Below, one piece after another: positions 47,001 to 56,835 of a DNA stretch of 64,000 nucleotides (within the stretch, counting starts at the first letter, position 1; each line of letters begins with the position of its first letter). The DNA comes from Tubulanus polymorphus. Its lineage: Eukaryota > Nemertea > Palaeonemertea > Tubulaniformes > Tubulanidae. A program made the position numbers and the translations under genes. Below the pieces are notes generated by a model. That model was not told the DNA's origin. It was given only the letters and a program-made list of their open reading frames with translations, and searched no databases. The DNA lies in NCBI RefSeq assembly GCF_964204645.1, contig NC_134034.1, positions 1,548,001-1,612,000 on the forward strand, in the 5' to 3' direction.

Positions 47001-47569
47001 AGGAATAACTGACATCGCTGTTTATTGGAAATCTCATATCCGATTGATGTTTTTATCAAATCCATTGCAAAAATCGATTTACGGCAGTTGTGGCTGATTT
47101 TCAATCGGTTTCGTTCATAATGATATATAATATAAACCCGACTACCTCGCGCACCATTGAAGACGTCACTTCTAAATATCAAGGATATCGAATTGTTACG
47201 GCGGAATTCATGTTTTCCATCGCCACAGAATTGTTTATCAGACTCGTAAACGAGAAGATAGCCATCACTACAAAATATCGATGGCTCGATGTCGTAGTGG
47301 ATTTGGACGTGAAAAGTTCCCCCGGATGAAGAGCCGTTGATGAACCAACGACATTCGACACCGCGCGCTAACGACGGATAATTCGGTGAAACGATGTAAC
47401 CGGACGTAGAATCGACAGGGTACCAAGTGTTGTTGCAAGACGACATGACAGTTACCGACGATTCCTCGATAGAGTCCGCGCGATCGGCGCGTGCGATGCG
47501 AACTCGGCAGACGATCAGCGTCGCTATAAACAGCGTTCTCAGTCGCTGCTCCATACCGAACAACATCAT
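41030..47569 (-). CDS. Large adhesion-type LRR GPCR (GPCR-a): CUB, C-type lectin, LDLa, LRR, 7TM; 3 exons, 1915 aa
   Basis: Minus-strand exons 47569-46334, 46232-44940 and 44248-41030, all phase 0. Exon 1 (1-412) has a signal peptide (LFIATLIVCRVRIARA) and a CUB domain (GYIVSPNYPSLARGVECRW). Exon 2 (413-843) has CUB-like sequence (NCGIMQSPDYP) and the first half of a C-type lectin domain (NWIDAELHCRQKYAGHLLS). Exon 3 completes it (YYTWTDGKPLSYTEWY ... CES), then a second lectin-like module (WLGIAGRCYQVL), about six LDLa repeats from about 1080 (CDGVTNCKDGSDEMGC), LRRs from about 1382, a cysteine hinge (KFCCMAPNVDHC), and seven helices from about 1614 ending NPLLY. LDLa plus LRR plus rhodopsin-type 7TM is the plan of the snail receptor GRL101, related to relaxin/glycoprotein-hormone receptors. 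At the DRY position it has HRF. Ligand unknown; an immune or recognition role is inferred from domains and TLR neighbours. Confidence 0.92.
44438..44519. repeat. Hairpin repeat with 24-bp arms, intron 2 of GPCR-a
   Basis: GATAATGACATCCCTGGGAA (44438 on, arm to 44461) is mirrored by GGCTTTCCCGGTGATGTCAT (44496 on, arm to 44519) with 22 of 24 positions pairing across a 34-base loop. It looks like a very short MITE. A separate direct repeat (CCCTCCTAATTACAGAATATCA near 44653 and CCCTCCTTATTACAGAAAATCA near 44808) lies further on. Confidence 0.7.
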
Positions 47570-49451
47570 CCCGTTACAATGATCGCAGTGGCTTCAGTTT
47601 AGTTTCAGAGACTCGTTTATTGGATGCGATTTCGTCCAATCAGAATTTCATGCTGTCAGAAAATCTTCAAATGCTTTCAGTAAAAATATGTACAAATTCG
47701 ACTGGAGAAAAAATTCTTGATTTTCGCAGTTTTAGTTTGTTCACTCACTACTGTATACTATGAGTTCATATTATCATTGCAAATTCGACACAAACACCCG
47801 ATTTCTTTCGGAAAAACACTCGTCCAACCTGACCAAAATATCGAGGTTAAACTTCGCAATGAAGGAGAGTAAAATTTAAGTCCCGCAGTCACGAAGTCGA
47901 AATGTTGAAATTTATTAAAAATCCGAATTTTCGGTTTTTCCTAAAAAAAAACCATCGTCACTTCATGACACGAAATTTTAACATTACGACATTTAAAGTT
48001 TTACGGCTTCGTGACAGTGGGACTTACATTTTAACCTAACCAAAAGTATTCCAATTTGAATTCTCACATTTCCCAAAAGTATTCCAATTTGATTTCTCGC
48101 ATTTCAATAGTTATTTGCATTTTTTTGCATCTAATAATCTTGTCAAAAGATAAAATCATCACAAGATTCATTTAGTTTCCGTTACCCGGATGTAATACGC
48201 AGAAGGCCTTGATATTTTACAATGCTCGAAATCATCTACGACGTCATTCATTCGCTTGCAATCGAGGTCGAATCTTATAAATAAAATATCAGACCTACAC
48301 CCCGATTTGTTACCCTACCCTAATTTCATTATGCCTAGTTCGAATTAATTACGTTTACTTTTTGTCCATCTTCATTTCACTGAATTTCAAAAGGTTTCTT
48401 TACTCTTGCAGAAATTATACTTGCTTCCATCAATAAAAATCCTCGTCGCTGGTTTTCGTCCTCGGATGGCTTCACCAGTTCGCCAAGATACAGTTTCCCT
48501 TAATTGACATCGACCGGGACCCTACTCGACAAAGTCTCGAATCTTCTGGTCCCTGGCATTCTCATTCTTATTCGTGATATATTGTATTTGTTATGTACAT
48601 TTTTTATTAGATTGCAAACAAATTACAATTACAATTTAGTCCCCTAGTTTAAAACCGCTCGATGCTACGGATTGTGTCAAATGCGGCGTTCTTTCACTCT
48701 CGAAGAGGCCACAAAAATACAAAGTCCATATTCAATGCAAATACTATGTATATACGTACATGCTTGTAGCGAACTCGTGAAAAGTTTCGCCTATTTTCGG
48801 ACATCTTCAGTTATTTAGAATTATTGAAAAAACACATTATCCGGGAATACTCTGCTGTCCGAATTGAGAGTCCTAAGATTCAAAGCAGCATTAGTAGTAA
48901 GAAAATCCTCTGAACGGCTTCGTACGTATAAGGCAGTTCTATCCAGAATGGTTTATGTTTTAGCGTTGCGGTATTTTCTAGAGAATCGATCCGAACCGAG
49001 GGAAGTATACAAGTCAACTCTTCAACAGAGCGCATGAGTGAAATGCCTCGAGGCAGTTACCGTAAAAACGACACATGACAGCTTGTGCAAGACTGGAGCT
49101 GTAAGCTCGAGGTCTATTCATTTCCCTTTACGTCAACTGACTCCTCTTAACTCAAATAGATTTGTGACCAGTGGTTTGTGTTTGCGATAAGGTTATTGTG
49201 AGTAAGATTTATCTAATTGATGGTGGCCAAGGTTTTCTTCAATCACCATTAAAAGAGGGGATAGCGCGCGCAGCAGTCCCCCTCTTAAATATTCGACCTT
49301 GAATCATAATTGAAAAAAAAATATATTGAGACGACAAGTGAACAGCGATTAATGTAAAAGGTGGAGTTAGCTTTGCTTGGATGTCCGAGATATTTCTTTA
49401 TACCTGTTGATAATAGGCCTACATAGTGTGTACATTGAATCTTTGTTTTCA
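47570..49451. other. Intergenic DNA between GPCR-a and the TLR relic, with one MITE
   Basis: By analogy with the GPCR-b/TLR-b pair this was a shared head-to-head promoter region, now expanded to 1.9 kb. Apart from the MITE at 47878-48025 and repeats of CCCAAAAGTATTCCAATTTGA near 48030-48095, I see no feature and no gene. Confidence 0.45.
47878..48025. mobile_element. MITE of 148 bp, same family as 7248-7740
   Basis: AAGTCCCGCAGTCACGAAG at 47878-47896 is mirrored by CTTCGTGACAGTGGGACTT at 48007-48025, 17 of 19 pairing. The interior has TCCGAATTTTCGGTTTTT, as in the element at 7248-7740, but no 29-bp array. Confidence 0.75.
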
Positions 49452-49838
49452 GTTTGATGTGATCAGTGAGAAACTGTTTTGAGAGGCATCATCAACTTCT
49501 CATTTCCTAGATTGCTACTACGTGTACTTCTGGGTGGAAATATCCGTTATTACGACGATAGCAAAGAACACGGGTTAAGAAAGTTACTAACTAGATTATG
49601 CGAAATACTGGTCATTTGGTGGCAGCCTGGGTCCAGTTCCACAGTTCTGAGTTAAGGTTTGATTCTTCATTTAACTCATCGAAAATGAACTGGCTTTAAC
49701 TCACAGTTAACTGTAACTCACAGTCCTGTGGAACTGGGCCCCGATGCTGCGTTCTGGCGATAAGCGGCGTCCAAACCGACACGATAATATCCTCCTACTT
49801 CGGTAGCCCGTCAGCGTGTATCAATGTCACTGCATGTA
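49452..49838 (+). pseudogene. Relic of a third TLR exon 1, interrupted by a MITE
   Basis: TTTGATGTGATCAGTGAGAAACTG matches the sequence just before the TLR-a start (TTCGATGCGATCAGTGACAAACTG). Then CTAGATTATGCGAAATACTGGTCA, and after the MITE at 49627-49742, GATAAGCGGCGTCCAAACCG and GGTAGCCCGTCAGCGTGT follow TLR exon 1 in order. The signal-peptide part and start codon are lost and there are indels, so it cannot encode a TLR. No exon 2 follows; the sequence ends before GPCR-b. Confidence 0.85.
49627..49742. mobile_element. MITE of 116 bp inserted in the TLR relic
   Basis: CTGGGTCCAGTTCCACAG at 49627-49644 is mirrored by CTGTGGAACTGGGCCCC at 49726-49742. The interior (TTCTGAGTTAAGGTTTGA, GAAAATGAACT, TTAACTCACAGTTAACT) matches the copy at 13507-13620. 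Confidence 0.8.
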
Positions 49839-50242
49839 AAGATTGGTAAATTTATATTTTTTCTCTCAATTTTTTTTAATTGTTTAACTTTTTTTTGTAA
49901 TAATGTTCTATGAAATGTACGTAGGCATATAGAATAAGTTAGAACTGATTTAGGTATATGTTGTTTGTACCACCCCCTGCGACATACTGGTAGAATATTT
50001 CGCGATCCTTAAAAAACTGGTCACCAAAATTCTCCAGCAACTAGTCTGAATCTAGAAGGACATCTAGATCGACCCCACAGACACATAGATAGTTAGTCCC
50101 CTATTCATGGGGGAAAATAAGATCTTTCAGAAATCATCCATCAAAAGTTGATTAATGAAGAAACATCTATCCATACCCGCATTGAGAAAAACAATGCAGA
50201 ACAAAATATACTCGACACTCGACCTCCGATCATGTTAGTACT

Positions 50243-53200
50243 TTATTGCCGACGACGTTTATACTTTGCTCGTATTGATTTCATATCGATAGTCAGTATG
50301 GTGTAAAGAATGGGGTTGAGGGACGAGTTGATCGGTAGGAAAAGAACCGCCAGCCAAGCCGCCACCTGATTCGGTATTTCTACCCGAAACACCGCGCAAA
50401 ACTGAACGGTTATCATCGGCAGCCAGCAAAATAAATTAGAAAGATTTATCACCAAACTCCTACGTGCCAAAATCAGTTCAGTAGGGTCAATTCTACCCGA
50501 ACCGAACCTGCTTCCTGATACGTGTCTGTACATCTGCGCATACGTCGCCATTATCGTGCCAAGTATGAACGAGTTGGACACGGCAAAAACGGCCAAAGAA
50601 TATTGCCAGGCGTGGACGTCAGTGGTCAGTAAATTCATCGGTAAACAAACTCCGGTTGTGCCATAGAAGTTGTGACCGAAGTACGGCGATTGTGACAGCG
50701 GTAGCAAAGAAATTATACTCAGAATGAGCCAGCAAATACAGCAAATAATGGTGACATGTTTGGGCGATATTAGGAAACTGTCAGAAAATAGATCGATGAT
50801 GTTCGAGTATCGATGACGTGTAATAAGAAGCAAGAATGTCAAAGAGCCTTCACAAGAAACAGTTACTAAGATACCGGCAACGCGACACAATGAACTGCTC
50901 GTCCAAATTTCAGAATTTAGGAAATAAACGCCTTTGTAAACGTAATCGGCTCCCGCGATCGAGAATAGATAAATTGACATGATGAAATCACAAGCAGCGA
51001 GATTCATGATGAGGATATCAGAAGATCTGTTGCGCGTTGCGGATGCTGGTAGTTGAATGCGCAGTAAAATAACAACGCTGTTCGCGAAGAAACTGAACGC
51101 AGCGATGACCCAGATAATAGCTCTGAGGACCGAGTTACCCATCAGGTCAGAACAGGAGGAAAATTGATCAGCTTCGGGAAGGCAATGGTCGACATTCGGG
51201 GCCATGCAACAAAATTTGTAAGCATCAGACTTTAAGAAGAGTAGTGATGTCAGGTTGCTGAAAGTGCTAGTTTCTGTGGAAATGTAATTTGAATTATTGG
51301 CTAAATCGAGATACAACAGTTGGCCTAAACTGGAGAAAGCATATTTTGATATACGGTTGATTCTATTGCTGCTGATATTCAATGAAGTAATTGAGGATAG
51401 ACCCGTGAATACATTTTCGCCAAGTACCGAAATATGTAGTCCGTTAAGATCAAAAATTGAAAGCGAAATCAAACCCCGAAAACATCCTTCTTCTAAATAG
51501 CGAATTGGATTTCCTTTTACGAACAGTTTCCTCAAACTACCCAAGCCAAAAAATACATTGGCAGATAATGATGTTATATTATTATCTGTAAGGTCCAACG
51601 TGTGTAGATTACGCAGGTTTGAGAACGAATTGGCAAAAACGTGCGATAATCTATTGGAGGAGATGTTAAGCGTACGAAGATAAACGAAGGAAGAAAACGT
51701 CGACACATTGAACAGAATTCTGTTATTCGACAACATTAGAATCCGAGTTGATGCTGCGATGAGGTCAGTTATATCGGTGAGACCGACATTTCTACAGTCA
51801 ATAGAATGACCTCGACATTGACAACGGTCAGGACACGTGACGTTGCAGAAAGCCTCGTCGTCGGTGGTATTTTTACAATGTACGACACCATCACAAACTT
51901 CAGTTTGTGGAATGCATCGATTCTCGTGGCCGCATTTAAACAATCCTGGGCATGACAATGTCTTGCAGTTTTGCTCATCCTCTGAATTGGGACAATCTGA
52001 TTGACCATCGCACACCTGTCGTATCGGTATACAGTACGATGCTGGACATTTTACAGTACCTGCCGGACATTCAAATTCTTTACATTTCAAAATATGGTCA
52101 AGATTTCTACAAACTGGGTAACCGTTTGTCATTCTTTCTAGAATACATCTGTGACGTCTAGAATAGCAATGCGGGGAATCGAAAGAACACCTTTGTTCAT
52201 CGGATTCTGTACAGAGGTTTGTGAAGTTGGTCCTACAATGGTTCTCATTATTGCACTGAACCAGAGGATTCACTATACCATCAGCAGTGGTAACGAATTC
52301 GTCTTCTTCGAGACTTCCACTGCAATCCACAACACCATCCTGATACAACTGAGAACTGATACAATCTCCACTGTTACACATGAACCCCTGACATAGGTTC
52401 AGAGTGCATTCTATTTCATCGGAGCCGTCCTTACAAGTATTTACTCCGTCACATCTGTAAGGACTATGTATACATTGACCATTCGTACATTGGTATTGGT
52501 CGGGCATACATGGGGGATGAAAACATGAGTTTTCATCAGAACCATCTGAACAGTCCTGTATGAAGTCACATAAACCACTCGTTGATATAACCTGTCCATC
52601 GTCACAACGAAACTGACTGTGTAGATGTATATCCGTACAATTGAGTTCATCTTCACCGTGTTGACAGTCGAGTCTGGTATCACATACCCGATGGTCGCTG
52701 ATACACCTTTCATCGTTGCATCGAAACTGCCACGATTTACAACCGCTTATAGAAGCTAATTCTTCACCAGTTACATTGCGGGAACACAACACGGAATGCA
52801 CAACGCCTATCTCGGCCGTAAAAAGGGTCGTATTAGCGAACCAAACTAGTGAATGAATATATGTGATTTCATCCCTGGTTAGTGATGGCCGTATCGCCCC
52901 ATATCTGTTCCTTCCATCCATTACTAACACAGCGCCATACTGATGCTGATAGTTAAACGTAGTGATTAAGTTATCAACTACTCTGTCCGTAAAAGAAGTA
53001 ATCGCGCCTATTTCACCACGGATGTCACGACACATCTCGGTCGCTGTTTTTATATCTAAACCTCGATGGTTGTTCCAGTCTGTCAGTATTTGGTAGCATC
53101 GCCCGGCTACACCTATCCAACCTCGAGTACAGGTTAAGTTTAAAGTGTTTGGCATCATATTGTCGCTAGAGGTTACTTTTGTTTCATTGACAATCGTAGT

Positions 53201-56200
53201 TAGATTATCCTCCTGTCTACTATCATATCGATCCGATTCGCAAACGAAAGTCGTATGGACCTCCTCGATTTGACACGGGAATCGAACCCAGTTCGCCGAT
53301 CCCCGTGGATTATTCAGTATCATCGCCGTGCACGGCATATTGACATCATTAATCGGCTGCTTTCTAATAGGAGATATCAATCCTCGAATAACTTCTGGTA
53401 TCGTTTCGTTACTCGTTGGTTTAAACCACTCTGCGTAGCTCAATGGTCTACCGTCAGTCCACGTGTAGTTACCAGCGGAGTTTGGCTGAAAAAAAACACC
53501 ATAGAAATGAACAATAGGGGTCAGTATATACAGATCCATTGGAAAAGGGGATTTATGTAAAATGTACATATTTTTCCGAATTTTGTTAAGTGAAGACCAG
53601 CAACATATTGCCCGGCAACTTCTCCGACATGTATGCCATGCGTACTACTACCGAAGGCTTCCACCAAATCGAAATACGAAACTTGGATTGTCAACAATAT
53701 TTGACGTTGCATTTGTACCTGTAGTTTTAATCCGATCAGCATTATGAGGGCTTTCTGTGAATACGCCTGATGTAGAAGTTTCGTAGCGAATAATCTTTTG
53801 ATGGCGATCATCTCCTGTTCTGAGTTGATGCTGAGAAGATGTCCCGCGTACTTCTGTCTACAGTACAATTCAGCATTCTCCCAATTCAGACGTTCGTGTT
53901 TGACGTATCTGACACAGGAAAAATATCCAGAATCGAGTAATCCCGGTTTACAGCGATTCCCTTCGATCTTTGTCGCTTCTTCTAAAGTGTATTGTATTTG
54001 GAATGTCGGAACTCGTTCTTTTATTAAGAAGGAGAAGCCAGTGTTGATTAAACTGTGAAATACGCTATCAAGCAATGGGTGAATAACAATACAGATCTTG
54101 ACGTCAAGTTCTTGCCGTTCTTGATGTGAACTACCAATCAATTGCCTAAAAATGATCGGATCCTTGTCTAGTGGAGATGCCTTTGAGCACGGCGTGTTTT
54201 CCATGTATTTGATCACGAATCTGTAATATTTGTATTCGATGCTAGCCCCTAACGTCATTGCGCTAAATATATAGTTTTGTAGTCGTGCAAGGCGGCGTTC
54301 CACTCCTGGATAGTTCGGTGACTGTAAGATTCCGCACTTATCCTTATCTAAGAAAAACGAAGATCCCAAATCGACTGACGCAACAACATTCTTCAACCGA
54401 TAACATTTACGACGTAGTTTAACTATCAGTGGATACTGCCAGAATCTGTTGCCGAAATGTAATGTCACGATATTCAATACGCGACCGTTATTGAGAAACT
54501 GACTTGCTAAAATCATGAATCTGGTGCATGGGTTTTTCTGATTTCCAGGAAAACATCGATCAATTTGATATTCGTGTTCCGATAGTATACGGATGCTCTT
54601 TAAGGGAAGGCGTCGGTTCTTAGGTGTAATGACGACACAGTGTGACGTCACATTAATCTGACGTTCGTCTTCCTGTAGTGTGCGTCCCGTACAGTCCGTC
54701 GGTTGAAATTTCATAGTTTGGTAATGTTTTTCTTCCACTAACCGCCCGTCCCATTTGTAAGCGAACGCTACTATAGTAACGGGACCACCTGATGTAATCA
54801 GACTGACGACGTTACGGTCGTATCTATTAGAACTAGGACAATACGGTCCGTAGCGTCTGGCCGTCAAATTACCCCCGTCGTAGATGTAAAGTCCGGCTCG
54901 TTCGCAGTTCTCTGATAAAACAAACATTCTCAAGTCATCATCGTAAATATCGACTTTCGATGTGAATTCTATTCTAATCACGCGATACGCAATCGCCTCA
55001 TCGATTCTCTTTGGAAACTTATCGAAGACTGAGGCACTCGTCAGATGCTGCTAATAGATAAAGATATCGTAAGTATTAATCATCACAGCCGCTCAATTGG
55101 CTGAGCATCTTAACGTTTTTAGTCGTGCGAAATCTATTTCTAAATCCGAATCTATTCGCATACTTACTTCCAACGTAGAAAACATAACATTCGCCATCGA
55201 AAGCGATTCCATTTCAAAGTATATTTTTATTTGCGAGCGAGTTGTCAGTTCGCCATTCAATAACGCGCACAAGGTGACGAGAAACCCTTCTGATTTTGCA
55301 CTGAACGATTCCAGGTAGTTGTTACCGAGTAAAATATCAGTTCCCACAACGCGTAACCCTTCCAGTTTATAGACACCGACGACGTTGCTTGTAGTGATGA
55401 GATCACGTGTCCAGTTGAAGACGACGTACTGTAACACTTGCACTGCGATGGACCAGCAGTGTAAGTGTTTTGATCGAGTTATTACGTGTAAACTGGAGTC
55501 ATCAGTAACGAGCACTCCCGAATTGTTATTGAAGATCTGAATCAACGGATCAGTAACGTTCCAATCTGATATTTTGTAAATTTGCACTAGTAATTGCGCA
55601 TGAAATTGGAAATCGTACGTCAAACCTACAATCACAGCTTTGTTAGTTTTTGTATAAAATGTTACCGATGGTTGTCCATTTTGTTCAGGTATATTTGCGA
55701 TAGGTTTACTGCTCGTGTTCCAGCCGTCGTGAATCTTAACTGAAGCCGATTCAAAAATCCGGAATAATTTGAAGCTAACAGCTATGAATGTGAGATTCAA
55801 TGCAACGTCATCCGTAAGTCCGACCCATTCTAAATAGAGCTGGCATTGTAACTTCTTTATAGCAAATTTGTACCCCATCGATGTTTGTAACTTACTCAAT
55901 TTAAGAAAATTACCTTTACATTTGGGACTTAGATTCAAACGACTTCGTTCATAGCGATACACGATGTAAACCCGACTACCTCGAGCACCATCGACGTCGC
56001 TTCTAAACATCAACGAGATCGAATCGTTACGGAGGTGCATTTCCTGTCCTCCGTAACCGCAGAATCTGTTATCGGACTGACCGACGAGAAGGTAGTTATC
56101 ACTACAGAATATCGACGGCTCGAGGTCGTAGTTTAGTTTGACGTTGAATGTTCCCCCGACTGAAGAGCTGTTGACGAGCCAACGACATTCAACCCCACGC

Positions 56201-56385
56201 GTTAACGACGGGTAATTAGGTGAAACGATGTAACCGGACGAAGAATCGACTGGGTACCAAGTGTTGTTACAAGACGAACTGACCGTCAAGTCAGGCGAAT
56301 CAGCGTGTGCGATGTTATCACGCCAGACGATCAGCGACGCCATGAACAGCGCTCTCGGTCGCTCTATACCGAACTGCATATACAT
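50243..56385 (-). CDS. Large adhesion-type LRR GPCR (GPCR-b), paralogue of GPCR-a; 3 exons, 1930 aa
   Basis: Minus-strand exons 56385-55168, 55050-53719 and 53485-50243, all phase 0 and at the same positions as in GPCR-a. Domain order is identical: signal peptide (LFMASLIVWRDNIAHA), CUB (GYIVSPNYPSLTRGVECRW), CUB-like (KCGILQSPNYP), C-type lectin split by the second intron (NWENAELYCRQKYAGHLLS / NYTWTDGRPLSYAEWF), a second lectin-like module (GWIGVAGRCYQILTDW), LDLa repeats from about 1097 (CDGVNTCKDGSDEIEC), LRRs from about 1398, the FCCMAPNVDHC hinge, and 7TM from about 1633 ending NPILY. The DRY position reads HRY. The 7TM end is much closer to GPCR-a than the CUB exons are, so the extracellular part evolves faster. 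Its start codon is 450 bp from that of TLR-b on the other strand, suggesting coupled expression. Confidence 0.92.
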
Positions 56386-56835
56386 AACCCAATGAAATCA
56401 TTTAACAACAACCCATCACTAGTTACAGTTCATCCAATTAAATGATAATCACAGTGGATTTTTCATGAAATTGATACTTTTCGTTGCTGCTGTAATTAAT
56501 TCTGAAAAAGAATGTTTGCATTTTCACCTCAGGTAATTTCTATTTCCGACCGAAATTATTTTTTCCCGTAATAAGCTCATAAAAACGAATATTTCGTCAG
56601 TTAGAGATTAGTGGTTTTGCGTTTATAGTATATGAGGGCATCTTTCAAGATCAGAAGCCGTAGGTTGACAATATTCAGTGATTGAAACAAAAAAACAATG
56701 TACCTAACAACCAGGAAGCTTTGCTAGAATTGATATTTCATACGTATGATATATGTCATCGTACATTATTTATTGGGTCATTGTTCGCGGTATTCTGCTC
56801 GTCTGTTCGATGCGATCAGTGACAGAATGATGAAA
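56386..56835. promoter_or_regulatory. Probable bidirectional promoter of GPCR-b and TLR-b
   Basis: The two start codons are 450 bp apart and point away from each other, so both transcription starts must lie here unless upstream non-coding exons exist. The part next to TLR-b (from about 56716) resembles the DNA before TLR-a. Short upstream ATGs in the TLR-b frame (from 56746, and at 56827 and 56830) precede the ATG at 56836 that aligns with TLR-a. I recognise no specific factor site. Confidence 0.5.

Noticed and set aside
53488-53718. Read-through of GPCR-b exon 2 into the intron as the true protein end
   Set aside because: GPCR-a splices at the same place with matching phase, and the C-type lectin domain is completed only by the next exon.
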